From Auricularia sp. M13 (Eukaryota; Basidiomycota; Agaricomycetes; Auriculariales; Auriculariaceae): 64,000 nt of DNA. Shown here one piece after another: positions 21,389 to 32,425 of the stretch. Every line of letters starts with the position of its first letter. Position 1 is the first letter of the stretch. The DNA lies in the NCBI GenBank assembly GCA_037042915.1, contig CM073199.1, positions 2,232,001-2,296,000 on the forward strand. The letters are read 5' to 3'. Both the position numbers and the translations under genes were made by a program. The notes below the pieces were generated by a model, which made no database searches, was not told where the DNA came from, and saw only the letters and a program-made list of their open reading frames with translations.

Positions 21389-23402
21389 ATGCTCAGTCAC
21401 GACGAAGAGCGACACACGTGGTACGAGCATGAGGACGCGGTCAATCGGAAAGAGAACACCGCCGCAGAGGATAAGCTGCGCGTGAGCATTGAGGAGCTAA
21501 TAGAGCTCGTGGTGAGCGCAGAAGGGATGGACGGGACTGCACAGGTGAGTGGATAACCAAGGTGCAGCTGGAATGGGAGGGACTGACAGCGTGTAACTTT
21601 ATAGGTTGCACGCCGACGCGAGCTGATGGACAAGTATGTGACGTGGGACAGTCGACGGGTGGTGCAGGAAATTGGCAACGTAAAGCTTTTGGCATCGACA
21701 GACGGTGATGCCTACTTCGACTACTTTGACCCAGACCGCGGCGCATACGACCAGATGGAGTTCATTGCAAAATCGACCGAGGCGGCAACAATGGGTCGGG
21801 TTCAGCACGCAGAACAACTCGCGCCACCCAACTTCGAGCGGCCAGCGCACTTCATATTAGTGTAGCCGGAGTCCGGTTCGCGAACCTCCGAACCCCCGAA
21901 CCGAACCCGAACCGAACCGAGGTTCGGGCTGGTTCAGGTTCAGGTTCAGTGCCAAGCCGAACCTCGTCCGAACCGTGTTCAAACCGAACCGAACCTGCGA
22001 ACCTCCTCCTATATAAAGCTCAGACATCTCAACTTTTGTTGGGTTAAAGACCACCTTTGTCCCAGTTCTGCTTATGTAACATGTATATCAGCTCTACGAA
22101 GGTGTCTATCAAACCTTAGGCATTGTTGGCAAGGAGTTGAGGAGGCAATCAGATGACATAATACATTCCCACAATGTGATATGCAAGCTTGCAGCTCTAA
22201 AATCAGGCTCTGCAAGACCTTATAACATTAACAGAGAGTCATAATCATGAATTATGATCAATCACCATCCATATGTGCTTGGTACTAGTATTTAAAGTAT
22301 CTATTTATGATTATATAGTGTGTTCAAGGTTCGAACCCCGAACCGAACCCGAACCGAACCCCAGGTTCGGGTTTGATGGTTCGGGACCAGGTTCGGTTCG
22401 AGGTTCGGAAAAATTGCCGCCGAACCGCACCGAACCGAACATCGGCTACACTACTTCATATGGACGGTGTGGGAGTACCAGACTCCGATTCCACTGGGTC
22501 GCCACGGCCAGCCATTCCTGAAGGGCTCAGCGTGGGAAGACTTCAATCCTATGCGACTGTGGCAGGCTGTCGAAGGCGGAAAGGTCGACGCTGGAGACCC
22601 ATTATGGGTCAGACTGGCGCACGACGCGGTCCGACTACCGTTCGAGTTCAGAAGCCAGGCGCAGCGCATCGTGGTCAGCGAGGCTCACCGAATGAAGCTT
22701 GATGGAAAGCTGGTGCTGCCGCTGGACGGCGACGTGGCAGAAGTCGATGTTTGGCACCAGTGCGTGAACAATGCACTTTACATGCCACTGGCGGTGCGCA
22801 GGCAGTACACTTTCGAGGGCGGGAGGGGCACACTGTACCGCGAGTGGGATGCAGGGGATGTGGGCATATATGTGGTGATGCGAGCATGTGGACCGGACGG
22901 GGAGAAAAAGAGGGATCGGGAGCGAAGAAAGAAAGCGATGGAGCCGGGGAGAAGCGTGGCTGCTAACTGGACTGACTTGTTCAGGAGGGCAGTGGTGTGG
23001 GGCGGAGCACACGACGATGTACGCCCGGCACCGGACGAGGCATTCTGCCGGCCTCAGCGATATGTGGGCGGTGAGGATGCAGAGGCGATCTTCAAACATC
23101 TGATGCGCTGCGGCTTTGCGAGGGAGAGGATGGAAAGAGGCGGAGACGTGCACGAGTATGTTGTGCGGGCGGAGCGCCTGGACAGGGAATTTCAGGAAAT
23201 GAAGAGAAAGCTGGACAAGGAGGAGGGAGGCATGGACGTCGTTGCGCGGGCAAAGTGCATGATGGAATTGGGCGGTGCTAGGATAGGCGACGGGCGACCG
23301 GTGGTGCGATGCAAAGTCAGGGATAGGGACCCGCTGGGACGGGAATTAAAGGCAGAGCTGACACGGCGCCTGGGAGCGAAGAGCGGAGCAGACAGCATGT
23401 AG
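21389..23402 (+). pseudogene. Hypothetical protein gene split by a 595-bp inverted-repeat element
   Basis: Exon 21389-21544, a 60-nt intron (gtgagt to atag), then 21605-21857, where the frame enters an insertion and stops 12 nt later. It resumes at 22462 and runs to the stop at 23402. Removing the insertion and one copy of the 9-bp duplication gives an uninterrupted 450-codon frame (FERPAHFI continuing as WTVWEYQTPIP). The C-terminal half is charged (EEGGMDVVARAKCMMELGG) and the N-terminal part acidic. No known domain, signal peptide or membrane segment was recognised. Further 5' exons may exist upstream of 21389, where frames are confused. It is probably non-functional unless the element is spliced out; the element shows no obvious matching splice sites. 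Confidence 0.6.
21858..22452. mobile_element. Non-autonomous TIR element (MITE-like), 9-bp target duplication
   Basis: The ends are inverted: TAGTGTAGCCG at the left, and CGGCTACACT at the right. Flanking ACTTCATAT occurs at 21849-21857 and 22453-22461, a perfect 9-bp target duplication. Both subterminal zones (about 21862-22005 and 22325-22445) are packed with GGTTCGG/CCGAACC units in both orientations, so the ends can fold back. The AT-rich middle has no coding capacity. The 9-bp duplication suggests the Mutator superfamily; this is inference. Confidence 0.85.
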
Positions 23403-23476
23403 ACAGTCGACAGTCGACGATATAATATTGGCTCTAAATAAACAGAACTGCGGGCGTATGTGAGAAAGAACATGGG

Positions 23477-26400
23477 TTAAAGAGCGGTATATTCTCCTGA
23501 TGCAACGAGCTGGCCGTGAAGAAAAGAATCAAACGGAGTATCGACGGCGGACGTGCTTGGTTCCAGGAGGGCCATGGACCTTGCCACCAAGGCGCGAAGT
23601 GCATCGTTGACGGTAATGGTGACAGAGCGGGAGCAAGTTGCAAATTTGAAGGGCCGGGCGTCTTCCGCGTGTGAGCGAGCGGCTGGCTGACCAGAGGAGG
23701 AAAGATGGACCTGGCGATTCGGAAATATAAGCACAGGTGCACCGGCAGTGCAATGACGAGGATAGACCAACCTCGAGATGATAGTCAAGATCCCCTGGTG
23801 AGGCTGGAGAAAGGAAGGGGGCACCGCACATGGCAGTAACAAAGAGCGCAGCACGGAAGCCATGGTCGTGGGGTCGAAACGCGCCCGGGTCAAGTATGGA
23901 GACGAGGGGCGCAGGATGGCCACGGCCGTGGAGATAGTGTCGAAGCAAGGTCATTATGTCGTCAGCGAGGGCCCGGAGACCGCTGCCACCTGGGGTATTG
24001 ATGCGCAGACGTGGGATGACGTCTTGCACGTCGGGCAGGGGGCAGCAGAGACCGATAACCAAGTGCTTGAGTGCCGAGATAGTCGCAGACTGCGTCAATG
24101 GTCCCTGGAAGTCGTAAATAATCTGACAAAAGATGTGAGCATGAGCAGTGATAAAGTACGACACGCGTACACGGGAGAGTGTGTTGTCAGGGGATGGACT
24201 GCTCCCAAAGGAAAGATCGAGGTTGAAGCCGTCAAAGAATGCATCCCATTCAGGAGGGTCGGCCAGACGAGAGAGGTTCACGCCGAACAGGGTGTGGGTG
24301 AAGAGGGCGGGACCAAGTGCCTGGTGTTGCTGCGGTGTACGCGGCGCGTTCTAGCAGGTGAAAGACGACGTCAGCGGGGCAAGGAACCAAGAAAAAGATG
24401 AGTCGAAAATGCTCACGGGATTGACAGACAGTTCGAGAAGGTGCTCGGTCAATATGGCAGCATGGGGCGACGAGTCGGAGGACGGAAGGGGTTGATTGCT
24501 GTGCTCAGGCCAGAGCTTCAGGATAGGGCAACAGTCAGCGGCGGCGATGGAAAGAAATGGGATGTCGATGAGATGTTCGAGCAGAGCCGGGTCTTTGAAG
24601 TTAACATGGAGGTATCTCTGGCAAAGGAGGAGGAAAAGGAATGCAGGGTCTACGAAAGGGATGTAGCCTAGACGAAGCAGCGACCACGCCGCGGCGAGAC
24701 CGCAGGCGCGCAGGGTGTCCTTCTCGGTGTCGGTGGGATCCACCCAAATGCTCTTCAGTGGCGTGTAGTAGTGCCCGCGCTTGCGCCAGATGCTGTGCTG
24801 GGAGACAAAGGACTGGATGCACTGCGATATAGCCGTGCGCTCGGGACCTGGTCCAATGCCACGCCCGCTGGAACACAATGAGCGAGGAGACAGAGCCAAA
24901 CAAGAAAAGACACACATGCGGAATGAGTTGAACTTGCCGCAGACGAGCAACTTGATGTTCATGTTGCTGCAGGAGATGCCTGTAGAGCCGAAGGCATCTT
25001 GAAGGCGTTTGGTAAGGTAGCTGTCGAGCGGACGCATCGGCGCAGAGAGGAGCCGAACGAGTTGGGCGATGACGTCACCGAGTTTAACTTGATCGTCGGC
25101 CACGTCGAATTTGAACTCGGCGTTAACATCGCGGGTGAGGTTCACAGCTTTCACGGCCTGCTTAAGGTGGTTGCGGAGCGCGAGATGGTAAACTGGCCAA
25201 TCGACGTAGGTTGTTGCAGCGCGGTGGATATGGTCAGAGTTATCCGAAGAATGGTCCTCGTCCTCCGAATCGCTGATGACGATGGGTGCTTGCTCTTGTG
25301 CGACGGCGACGGCACGAGGAGGAGTTGGTGATAAGTCCACGTGGAGGTTGGGTGTTGAATTCACAGGATTCTGGTTGGATTAATGGGTCAATGTAAGCCA
25401 ATAGTCAGCACTGTATGCGGCGAGCACGTACCTCCAAATGCGACTCAAGTTGGTGGAGAAAGCGGTCAGCGCGCGTGGAGGGGTGGACAGGTGTTGCCGG
25501 CACACTGGTGGTCCGCGCGGCGACGGGGGACGGGGTAGGTTCAGCAGTAAATGCGTCAACTCGGGAATGTGCTGGGCTTGCAGCCATGAGTGAATGAGTA
25601 AGTTGAACATTGGGAGACCAATGGTGAATGGGCGTAACGGCGCGAGAGCGTTGCAAAACAGGAGAAGTGGGCTGCGCGGTCCATGGTTGATCATCAAAGG
25701 AGGGTTCCTCCGAGAAACGCCAGGGTTGGTGGTCAACGTGCATGGGAGACTGTGGCTGGCAGGTACAGCAGGTTGTGAGAGTGTGCGTTTGCGGAAAATG
25801 GGAGCTACATACCCGTTCGGGGGATGCGCCGCCCTCGGGAACATGGAACGCGGAGCAGATGCTGTTGCAGCGGCCGTTGATGATCTCGGGCTGAGAGGAT
25901 GAGAGGTCGCCGTAGTAGTCGACGGCGCGTATGGTGAAGCAGTAATGAGCGGCGTCGAGAGGGGGATGGCAACATCGGATGGTGCATTCAATAGAGGGCT
26001 GTGAACAGGGCCTCGGAGAAACCAGTGAGATTCGGCGGGACCTGCAAACGAAGGGTAAGCATGGTGGCACAAAAGGATGGATGTGGAAATTGCGACGTAC
26101 AGACGTATACGTGGTGGCTTTGAGCAATGCTGGCGGATGGCCGTGTGATGTTAGAGAGCGCAAAGGATTCCGCAATCACGTCGTTGCGGACAAAGTGAAC
26201 CGCGGAGTCGTTATTACGGGACGCAGTACCGCCTTCTCCGGGGTTGACAGATCTTGACTTAGCCTTGGCAGGGACCTTGCGTGGCACGAGTAAGCGGAAT
26301 GAGGAAAGCCCGGGAGGTAGAGAGGAGTTGGAATCATGAAGGATAAAGCCGCCGCGTGTAAGATGCGACGAGACGGCAGATAGGATAGTTTCATATAAGC

Positions 26401-27597
26401 GAGGCGGTGCGAGGTCCGAGGGTTTGAGGTCAAGGTGTGCGACAAGGCCGAGATGCCTCATGCGCTCAAGAAGTGCAGGATAGCGGTGGGGGTCGAGGCG
26501 AAGCCGGTTGAAACCTTGAGGCAGTTGCAGCGCCTCCAGTGTGGGGAACGACGCCGGCGAGATGAACGGTACAGAAGGCTATGAAAAGAAGGGAGATAAG
26601 TTGGGTGAGGGGACGTAGGATGAGATGAAGAAGAGCGTACGTCAAGTGGAAATATCAGAATTTCAGTCGAGAAATCCTTGGACTTGGGGGGGCGACCGCG
26701 GGGACGGGCCGCCGAGCTGTATGGAGCAGCAGCAGCGCGTGCCACCGGCTGCGATGAGGATGATGCGACGGGTGCTTGGGACGATGTGGCGGTGGGGACG
26801 ACGTTGCGAATGGGAAGAGGCGGGGCAACCCGAGATCCCACATTCCCACGGGGTACGACGCCGGAGGAAGGTCGGTGCCGCGTCGCGCTGAGAAGGCGTT
26901 GCTCATTGGCAGCAGTCGTGCTGGGAAGATCCGATGTGAACAGCTCGACGCGGGAGTGAGACGATGCGGCGGCCAATTCGCGATCTCCAGGCGTGACGGA
27001 CGGCAGTGGGTGGGAGGAGCTAGACGGTGTAGGAAAAGAAGATGGTCGAATAGCGGCTTGCGATGGGGCCGAGATGGCTGCGGCCGCGGGGCGTGGGGCT
27101 GCGGGATTGGGTGTCGCTGCGATGGATGGCTGAGCAGCAATTGAAAACCTGGAGCACAGTGCGATCAGGAAAGCGAAGCTAGCTGGAGTACGACGCAACA
27201 TACTCTTGGTGACTACCGAAGGGATGACCACAGCGGCAAATGCAGAGAAAGAGGCGGCTGCCACGAGTAGCCTATGAAAGTGAGAAGGGTGAGAGAGGGT
27301 CCACATGGAAGAAAGAGAGAGGAGAAAGGAACACACCAGAATGAAGATGAGACAGTCGCATTGTTCTTCTGCACAGTGTGCCCTGGGAGGGATCGGGCCA
27401 TGCTCGATGAGGGTATGATGACAGTTTTGGCAGTCATCATAAGGTCCGGGCTGCTGGGGCTGCAAAGAAGGAGGTATGAGCAAGACGGGCAAGCGGCGGA
27501 GGCAAGGAGAGACGCGTACCTGAGAAGGATCTGCAGACCGCGCAAACCAGAAGTGCTGACATGGGCAGAAGACACAAAAGCGCGACATCGTCGCCAA
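23477..27597 (-). CDS. Large multi-exon protein: N-terminal Cys/His cluster, AT-hook, conserved fungal C-terminal region
   Basis: Resolved 5' exons: 27597-27520, 27459-27337, 27271-27204, 27148-26641 and 26578 to about 26111, all with GT-AG borders and consistent frame; later boundaries are only approximate. The first three exons encode a zinc-binding-like cluster: CVFCPC, DDCQNCHHTLIEH, CDC, and CICRCGH. Exon 4 is Ala/Pro/Ser-rich and ends with an AT-hook, RPRGRPPKSK. Downstream parts include GLVAHLDLKPSD, an acidic VISDSEDED, and a terminal region with TPGGSGLRALADDI and FKFATCSRSVTITV near the stop at 23477. That last part faintly recalls the end of a HECT ligase (a Cys-containing loop about 50 residues from the C-terminus), but I would not call it one. 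Such large genes are common in accessory regions of Agaricomycetes. Function unknown. Confidence 0.55.
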
Positions 27598-27929
27598 AGG
27601 GACGCTTGCTCAGCAGGCAGGGGCTGGATGTTGTCGGTGGAGAGGAGGGGAAAGGGATGCGAGGGGGAATTCCGAACGTGATGAACAAAGAGGACTTGGC
27701 TTATAGAAGAGTGTGTGCGCATGGTGCGACCGGTGGACTTGGCCCTGCGCGGGCAGAGCGAGTGGGAAGGTGGAATGCGAATCAATCAGTGGATCAATCA
27801 ATGGTCACCAGCAAGTCAGGGTGTCATATGATGATGGATGCATATCTTGGAGCAATCCTTGAATTGAAAGCTGCGGAAATGATGTGCGGATAGAGAGATA
27901 AGGACTGCTTGAGTTTAAATGTAAATCGG

Positions 27930-28235
27930 TCGCAGGAAGAAGCGCAGGAATGCGATGCAGGAACGATTTAACATTTTGTTTGTGTGAAGTGGATTTTGAT
28001 TTTTGATTCAGATGGCACAGGAGCCGACTGCACGATAAAGCGCAGGAGGGACCGCGGGAATGAGCGCAGGAACTGACGATCACGGTTCCTGCGCATTTTT
28101 CGATGGTCCAGAACTGATTCCCGCAGGAATCCTGCAGGAACGAATTATTCTGTGGTCGTCCGGAGGCAAATAGAGTGATTCCTGCAGTTATTCCTGTGAT
28201 TTCGCAGGAATACACGCAGGAAGGGACGCGGGAAT
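27930..28235. repeat. Cluster of GCAGGAA / TTCCTGC motifs
   Basis: About ten copies of GCAGGAA or its complement, in both orientations, lie within 300 bp upstream of the F-box gene and upstream of the divergent large gene. Spacing is irregular, so it is not a simple tandem satellite. It may be a foldback element or a cluster of protein-binding sites in the shared promoter. Confidence 0.6.
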
Positions 28236-28429
28236 GACAAAGAGATTTAATATAAATAGCTTTTGTCCACAGGAGCCCGCCGTACTTGAGCATCCGTCCA
28301 TCACGATTGAATTCTGCGCCCCATAATACGCGCATTTCTCATATGTAGCCTCCCCCCGATGGGCCTTTCATCAACGGTCAGATTCCATCCCGGGTTGCTC
28401 CGGTCCGAAAGCTCCCACTGACGGTCACC

Positions 28430-30153
28430 ATGGATGGTTTATATGGTCGAGTCAGAGACACCTTGGCGGTCGCTGCTGAAGGGCTACACAGGTAAGTCGC
28501 ATAACGATCACGAATTCTGTTTGTTGTCGAGTTTCGACTGGCTAAGATCCAATCAGCGCAGCAGCTGTTGAGCTTGTGGTCGACGCGGTACTTCGCACAG
28601 TACACCAAGCGGTGGCCGACTTTGCCGAGGCTTGGAACGAACATTCCCCCTGCGTTGTTTTTTCGCTTCCCAACGAGCTGCGCATTGCCTGCCTGAACCA
28701 CCTCGAATTCCGCGACCGAGTGACTGCATCACATGTCTCTCGCGGCTGGCGCAAGCTGCTGCTTGCTGCTCCGACTCTCTGGAATTATGTGCCGTCTAGT
28801 GCACAAGACGAGGCGTTTGTTTCCCTGTTCGAGGCTATCCTATCGCGCACGGGTTCGGCCCCTCTGATTATTGAACGACTATCATTGGGCGGCACATATG
28901 GCACAAGGACGCGCGACGAGCGGATGTGGAAACTTCGTGATCTTCTTACAAAAGCCATGCCATGCATTGAATCCATGTCCATCGCCCTGACCACAGTGGA
29001 CGAAGACATCATCTGGAATACGCCGGCGCCAATGTTAAGGAAGCTTTCTATGGTCTATAACGGGTGTGCTCAGATTCCTGACTCATGGTGGCAGCTCTTT
29101 GCACCACGGCTTAGAGTTCTCTACTTGGAGGAAACATTCAGGCTCCCTTCATCACCCGATACATCAAATAACTTGGAATACTTTGGGGCCTCCATGTACT
29201 CGGGCGACTCCGGGCCTGAACTTGTAGATGCACGCCTCCTTTTCGTGCATTTTCCCCATCTCAAATCGCTCTCTTTACGTCACATCTGCGATTTTTCAAT
29301 GCTGCCTAATACTCAACCGCCTCCATGCTTGCGCGACGTCTCGCTGACTGCATGGACGACAGCTCCAGACGGCGTGTCTGGCGATATTAACTCGGTTCTT
29401 CGCCTCCTACGCGGCGCTTCATTGAGATCACTCTGCATGAATTTCTTCGCACAGGTCACGTTCGAATTTGCAGTGGAATACTACCTAACCTGCGATGCAT
29501 CGGGACCCTGCCACCTGAATACCGATCTCTGGCCAGATTGTATCGAGATCAAACAAGCCTTGCCCAATGACACCGGCATGAAAGTCGAGATCAGGGGCCC
29601 TCATCTTCGAACATCTACTCTACACGACTCGTCCTTCTTCCGCACGCTCCATTCTCTCTCGCTATACCTCGACTGGATCCCTCATTTTCTCGCAAGCGGT
29701 ATCCGCATGCCTGCTCTCGTCTCGTTGATTCTCTCCGATATGATGACGATCGACCGCAGCGCGATATACCGTACCCTAACGTCGGATGATAACACACTCC
29801 ATACTCTGCAATTGCCTGCATTGCAGCAGATCAACTTCAAGCTCCTGGGCCCTTGGTCGCCGCTCAGGGAGGAATTCACTACAAATTGCATCCCGGACTT
29901 CATCCGCACCAAGTTGCGCTACGACGCCGTACCGCTCAAGTGCATCGTCCTGACGACGGCCCACATGCCAATCAACATTGACGCCGACTATGTGCTCCCG
30001 CTGTGCTCTTTTGCAGTAGAGGTCTACTGCGAGGTCGAAGGGCTCGACGGATCCCGCATATCGATCAGCGACCATGCCGCAGAGACTGGCGCGGTCTCAG
30101 ACGACGACAAAAGCGATGACTACTTTCAGAACATTACTCCCCTCGGAGCATAG
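28430..30153 (+). CDS. F-box protein with leucine-rich C-terminal region
   Basis: Predicted substrate adaptor of an SCF ubiquitin ligase. Exon 1 is 28430-28491, starting with ATG in a strong CACCATGG context. A 65-nt intron (gtaagt to aatcag) follows, then exon 2, 28557-30153; total 1659 nt, 552 aa. The F-box lies at about residues 75-125 (SLPNELRIACLNHLEFRDR, then WRKLLLAAPTLWNYV), the classical arrangement for Agaricomycete F-box families. Degenerate leucine-rich repeats follow (LRKLSMVYNG, LKSLSLRHI, LHTLQLPALQ) and an acidic tail. It is intact, unlike the two minus-strand F-box loci 8-12 kb away, and belongs to a different subfamily. The substrate is unknown. Confidence 0.85.
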
Positions 30154-30667
30154 GCGATGTGAATTCTCCCTCCCCATCCTCTTGTCAGACGCATTCAATT
30201 TCCTCACTTTGTGTTGCGTTCAACTAATTTCCGTACTGCTTTTTGTGCCCCACCCCAATCGGAGCTCTCTCTCTCTACTCCCATTCCAAGCCTCAACTTC
30301 TAGCCCATTACATACCAGCCTGCACTCTTGTTCCCACATGCTCTCAGGTGCAATCTACATCGGAAGCTGCGAACGCCATAACAGTGCGTTGTTCTGTGGA
30401 TGGAATAGATATATTTGAGGAAAGCAACTTTAACTTTTAAGTCGCCTCGACGGCCTCAGAAAATTGCGAATCAACAGTACTCTGCATTAGTCATGCGCAC
30501 CGTCTCGCAGTAGTAAGTAATCATACAAAACCCAGACGTTACCTCAAAGCAACAACTTTCGATTGCTATTGTACAGAAAATGCCCGCGGCGCATCATGCA
30601 TCATCACGCACTCGGGGGCGCACAAAGCATTTGTGCAAGCGACGATGAACCTGACCCGTGGAAGCAT
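30154..30667. other. Convergent intergenic region
   Basis: The 3' flanks of the F-box gene and the TFIID-subunit gene, about 510 bp. No gene or RNA was recognised. Confidence 0.6.
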
Positions 30668-32322
30668 CTATGAATGCACCGACCCTGCCCGCGCGACGGC
30701 GGGCGCGTGGGGCTCCTTCTTCTTGCGGACGGGCAGCGGCGCCTCGAAGTCGCGCACCTCGACGGGCCAGGTGGCCCACAGCTCGGCGGGCGTGAGCACC
30801 GGCTCTTTCGAGTCTTTGTCCTGCAACGCCGGGTCTGTTGGGGGATTCCTAGGACATATGATGACTATGTGGGGTCCCACAGACGATGAAGAGTGCATAC
30901 CAAGGTGCTGGGACGGGTATGCCATACAGGACCGGTTGGCCATTTGCCCGCAGTTGCACGGGGGGCGGCGCCATGCGCGATACGCGCTCCATGATCGCGC
31001 TCTGAATGGGATAGAGATAACTAAAGACAAGGCGGGAATGGATGGATGTACGCACCGAGACGTTGCGGCCGGCGAGCGTGCTGAGCAGCGGCGCGTCGAC
31101 GCCGACGCCCATGCCGGGGATGGCGGGGCGGGTCGCGGGCGGCGGGTGGTTGACACGGCCGCCCGGCGGGACGAGGCTCTTCGCAAAGCTGGGCATCTGC
31201 TCGGCGCGGCGCTCGCGCACGCCGTACGCCGCGACGCCGAAGACCGTCGCCGGCGCGGCCACAGGGTCCGTACCGAGCAGCGCCATCGCGAGCTTGTGTC
31301 GCGCAGGCGTAGACGGCGGGTGTGTCGCGGCCTCCGCTGATGGGTCCGCTAGCAAGTAGTGGTATGCCGTGAGCAGCGGCAGGTGCGAGGCGCTTGTCGA
31401 CTTGGACGCAGGCTTTGGGGATGAGGGCGGGGAGGGCGGGAGATGCCATTCTGGCAGGGAGGCGAGCGAGGAGTGGTCGTATGGGATGGAGGAGCGGTAG
31501 TCTGCACTGCTGCCTGTGGACGCGAGCGCAAGGGCGGGTGTTGCATCGGCCTGCGGTGCGGGTGCCGGCGTGGACTTGCGCGACGCGACTTTGGGCGCAG
31601 GCGCGGGCGCTGCCGGCGGTGCTGGTGCTGGAGCCGGCGCAAGCTCTTCTGGCGGCGGTGTGGGCTCCTTTGGACGTGGTAATGGCGGCAGGTGAGCGGG
31701 GATGTCGTCTGGCGGCTCCGACGTCCAGGCGTTCAAACGGGCGCGCTTCTCGGGCAGCTCAGGCTCGTCGTCGAAATACATGTCCTGCTCGTCGTCGTCG
31801 TCGTCCTCGACATCTGAACGTGTGCGCTTGCCGAGCGATACGGGCGACAGCGGCTCGGCATCGACGCCGTTGGTGGCGGGAATGGGTTTGTACTTGATCG
31901 TGCGTTGGTCTGAGCGATCCTGGGGCAGCCCGTCGCGCAAGAAATCTAGCAAAATATTTAGAAATTGCAGCCAAAAGCTGCGCAATCGACCAACTCTTGA
32001 GCTCGAGCAACTCGTCCGTTCTGCGCTGCGTCTGGACGGCGTATCGGTTCATCTCGCGGCCCTCGGTGTTGCCGTATTCGAGCAGCTCGTCGACGTGGAC
32101 GCCCAGCTCGCCAAGGGCCTTGACGGCGTCGTGGGCGTTGATGTTGGTGCGGCCAGCGTGCTCTGCGTAGCGTGCGCAGGTGCCGGCGAGCAGGGCGAGA
32201 TAGCGCGAGAGCAGGTCGGCCATGACTAGCGACGCCTGGCTCGACGACCGGCTAAAATGGTGCGCGTGCAGCGTCCGGTGCACGCACGACGACATGATCT
32301 GCTGCACGACGACGTTCTCCAT
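30668..32322 (-). CDS. TFIID subunit with bromodomain-associated histone fold, TAF8-like
   Basis: A component of general transcription factor TFIID. Exons 32322-31995, 31945-31056, 31001-30901 and 30848-30668 (introns 49-54 nt) sum to 1500 nt, 499 aa. The N-terminus is a BTP histone fold (about residues 1-95: VVQQIMSSCVHRTLHAHHF, ADLLSRYLALLAGTCARYA, ALGELGVHVDELLEY). The short segment DDIPAHLPPLPRPKEPTPPP further on matches the Ile-Pro-x-x-Leu-Pro-Pro-Leu-Pro motif of the TAF8 C-terminal region. Next comes a long Pro/Ala-rich tail. TAF3 also has this histone fold, but no PHD finger is seen here, which favours TAF8. The start at 32322 is preferred because an upstream ATG at 32448 overlaps the neighbouring gene. 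Confidence 0.8.
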
Positions 32323-32425
32323 CGCGGCGACGGACGTGAACGGCGACGGAGATTCGGAGGGCGGAGTCCGAAACCGCTCTTGCTTCCTGCCGCCGTCCGC
32401 GACGCCGCCGGCGTTAATTATTATT
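32323..32425. promoter_or_regulatory. Short bidirectional promoter between the TAF8-like and SRAP genes
   Basis: Only 103 bp separate the two divergent start codons (32322 on minus, 32426 on plus). The interval is GC-rich with an AT run (TTAATTATTATT) at the SRAP side. Both genes must share upstream control. Confidence 0.65.

Noticed and set aside
22325-22345. tRNA B-box (GGTTCGAACCC)
   Set aside because: The match is one of many GGTTCGG/CCGAACC units in the fold-back element; there is no A-box or cloverleaf.
23477-23700. Definite HECT ubiquitin ligase C-terminus
   Set aside because: Only a short Cys-containing loop and end spacing recall HECT; the conserved motif order is not clear enough to name it.
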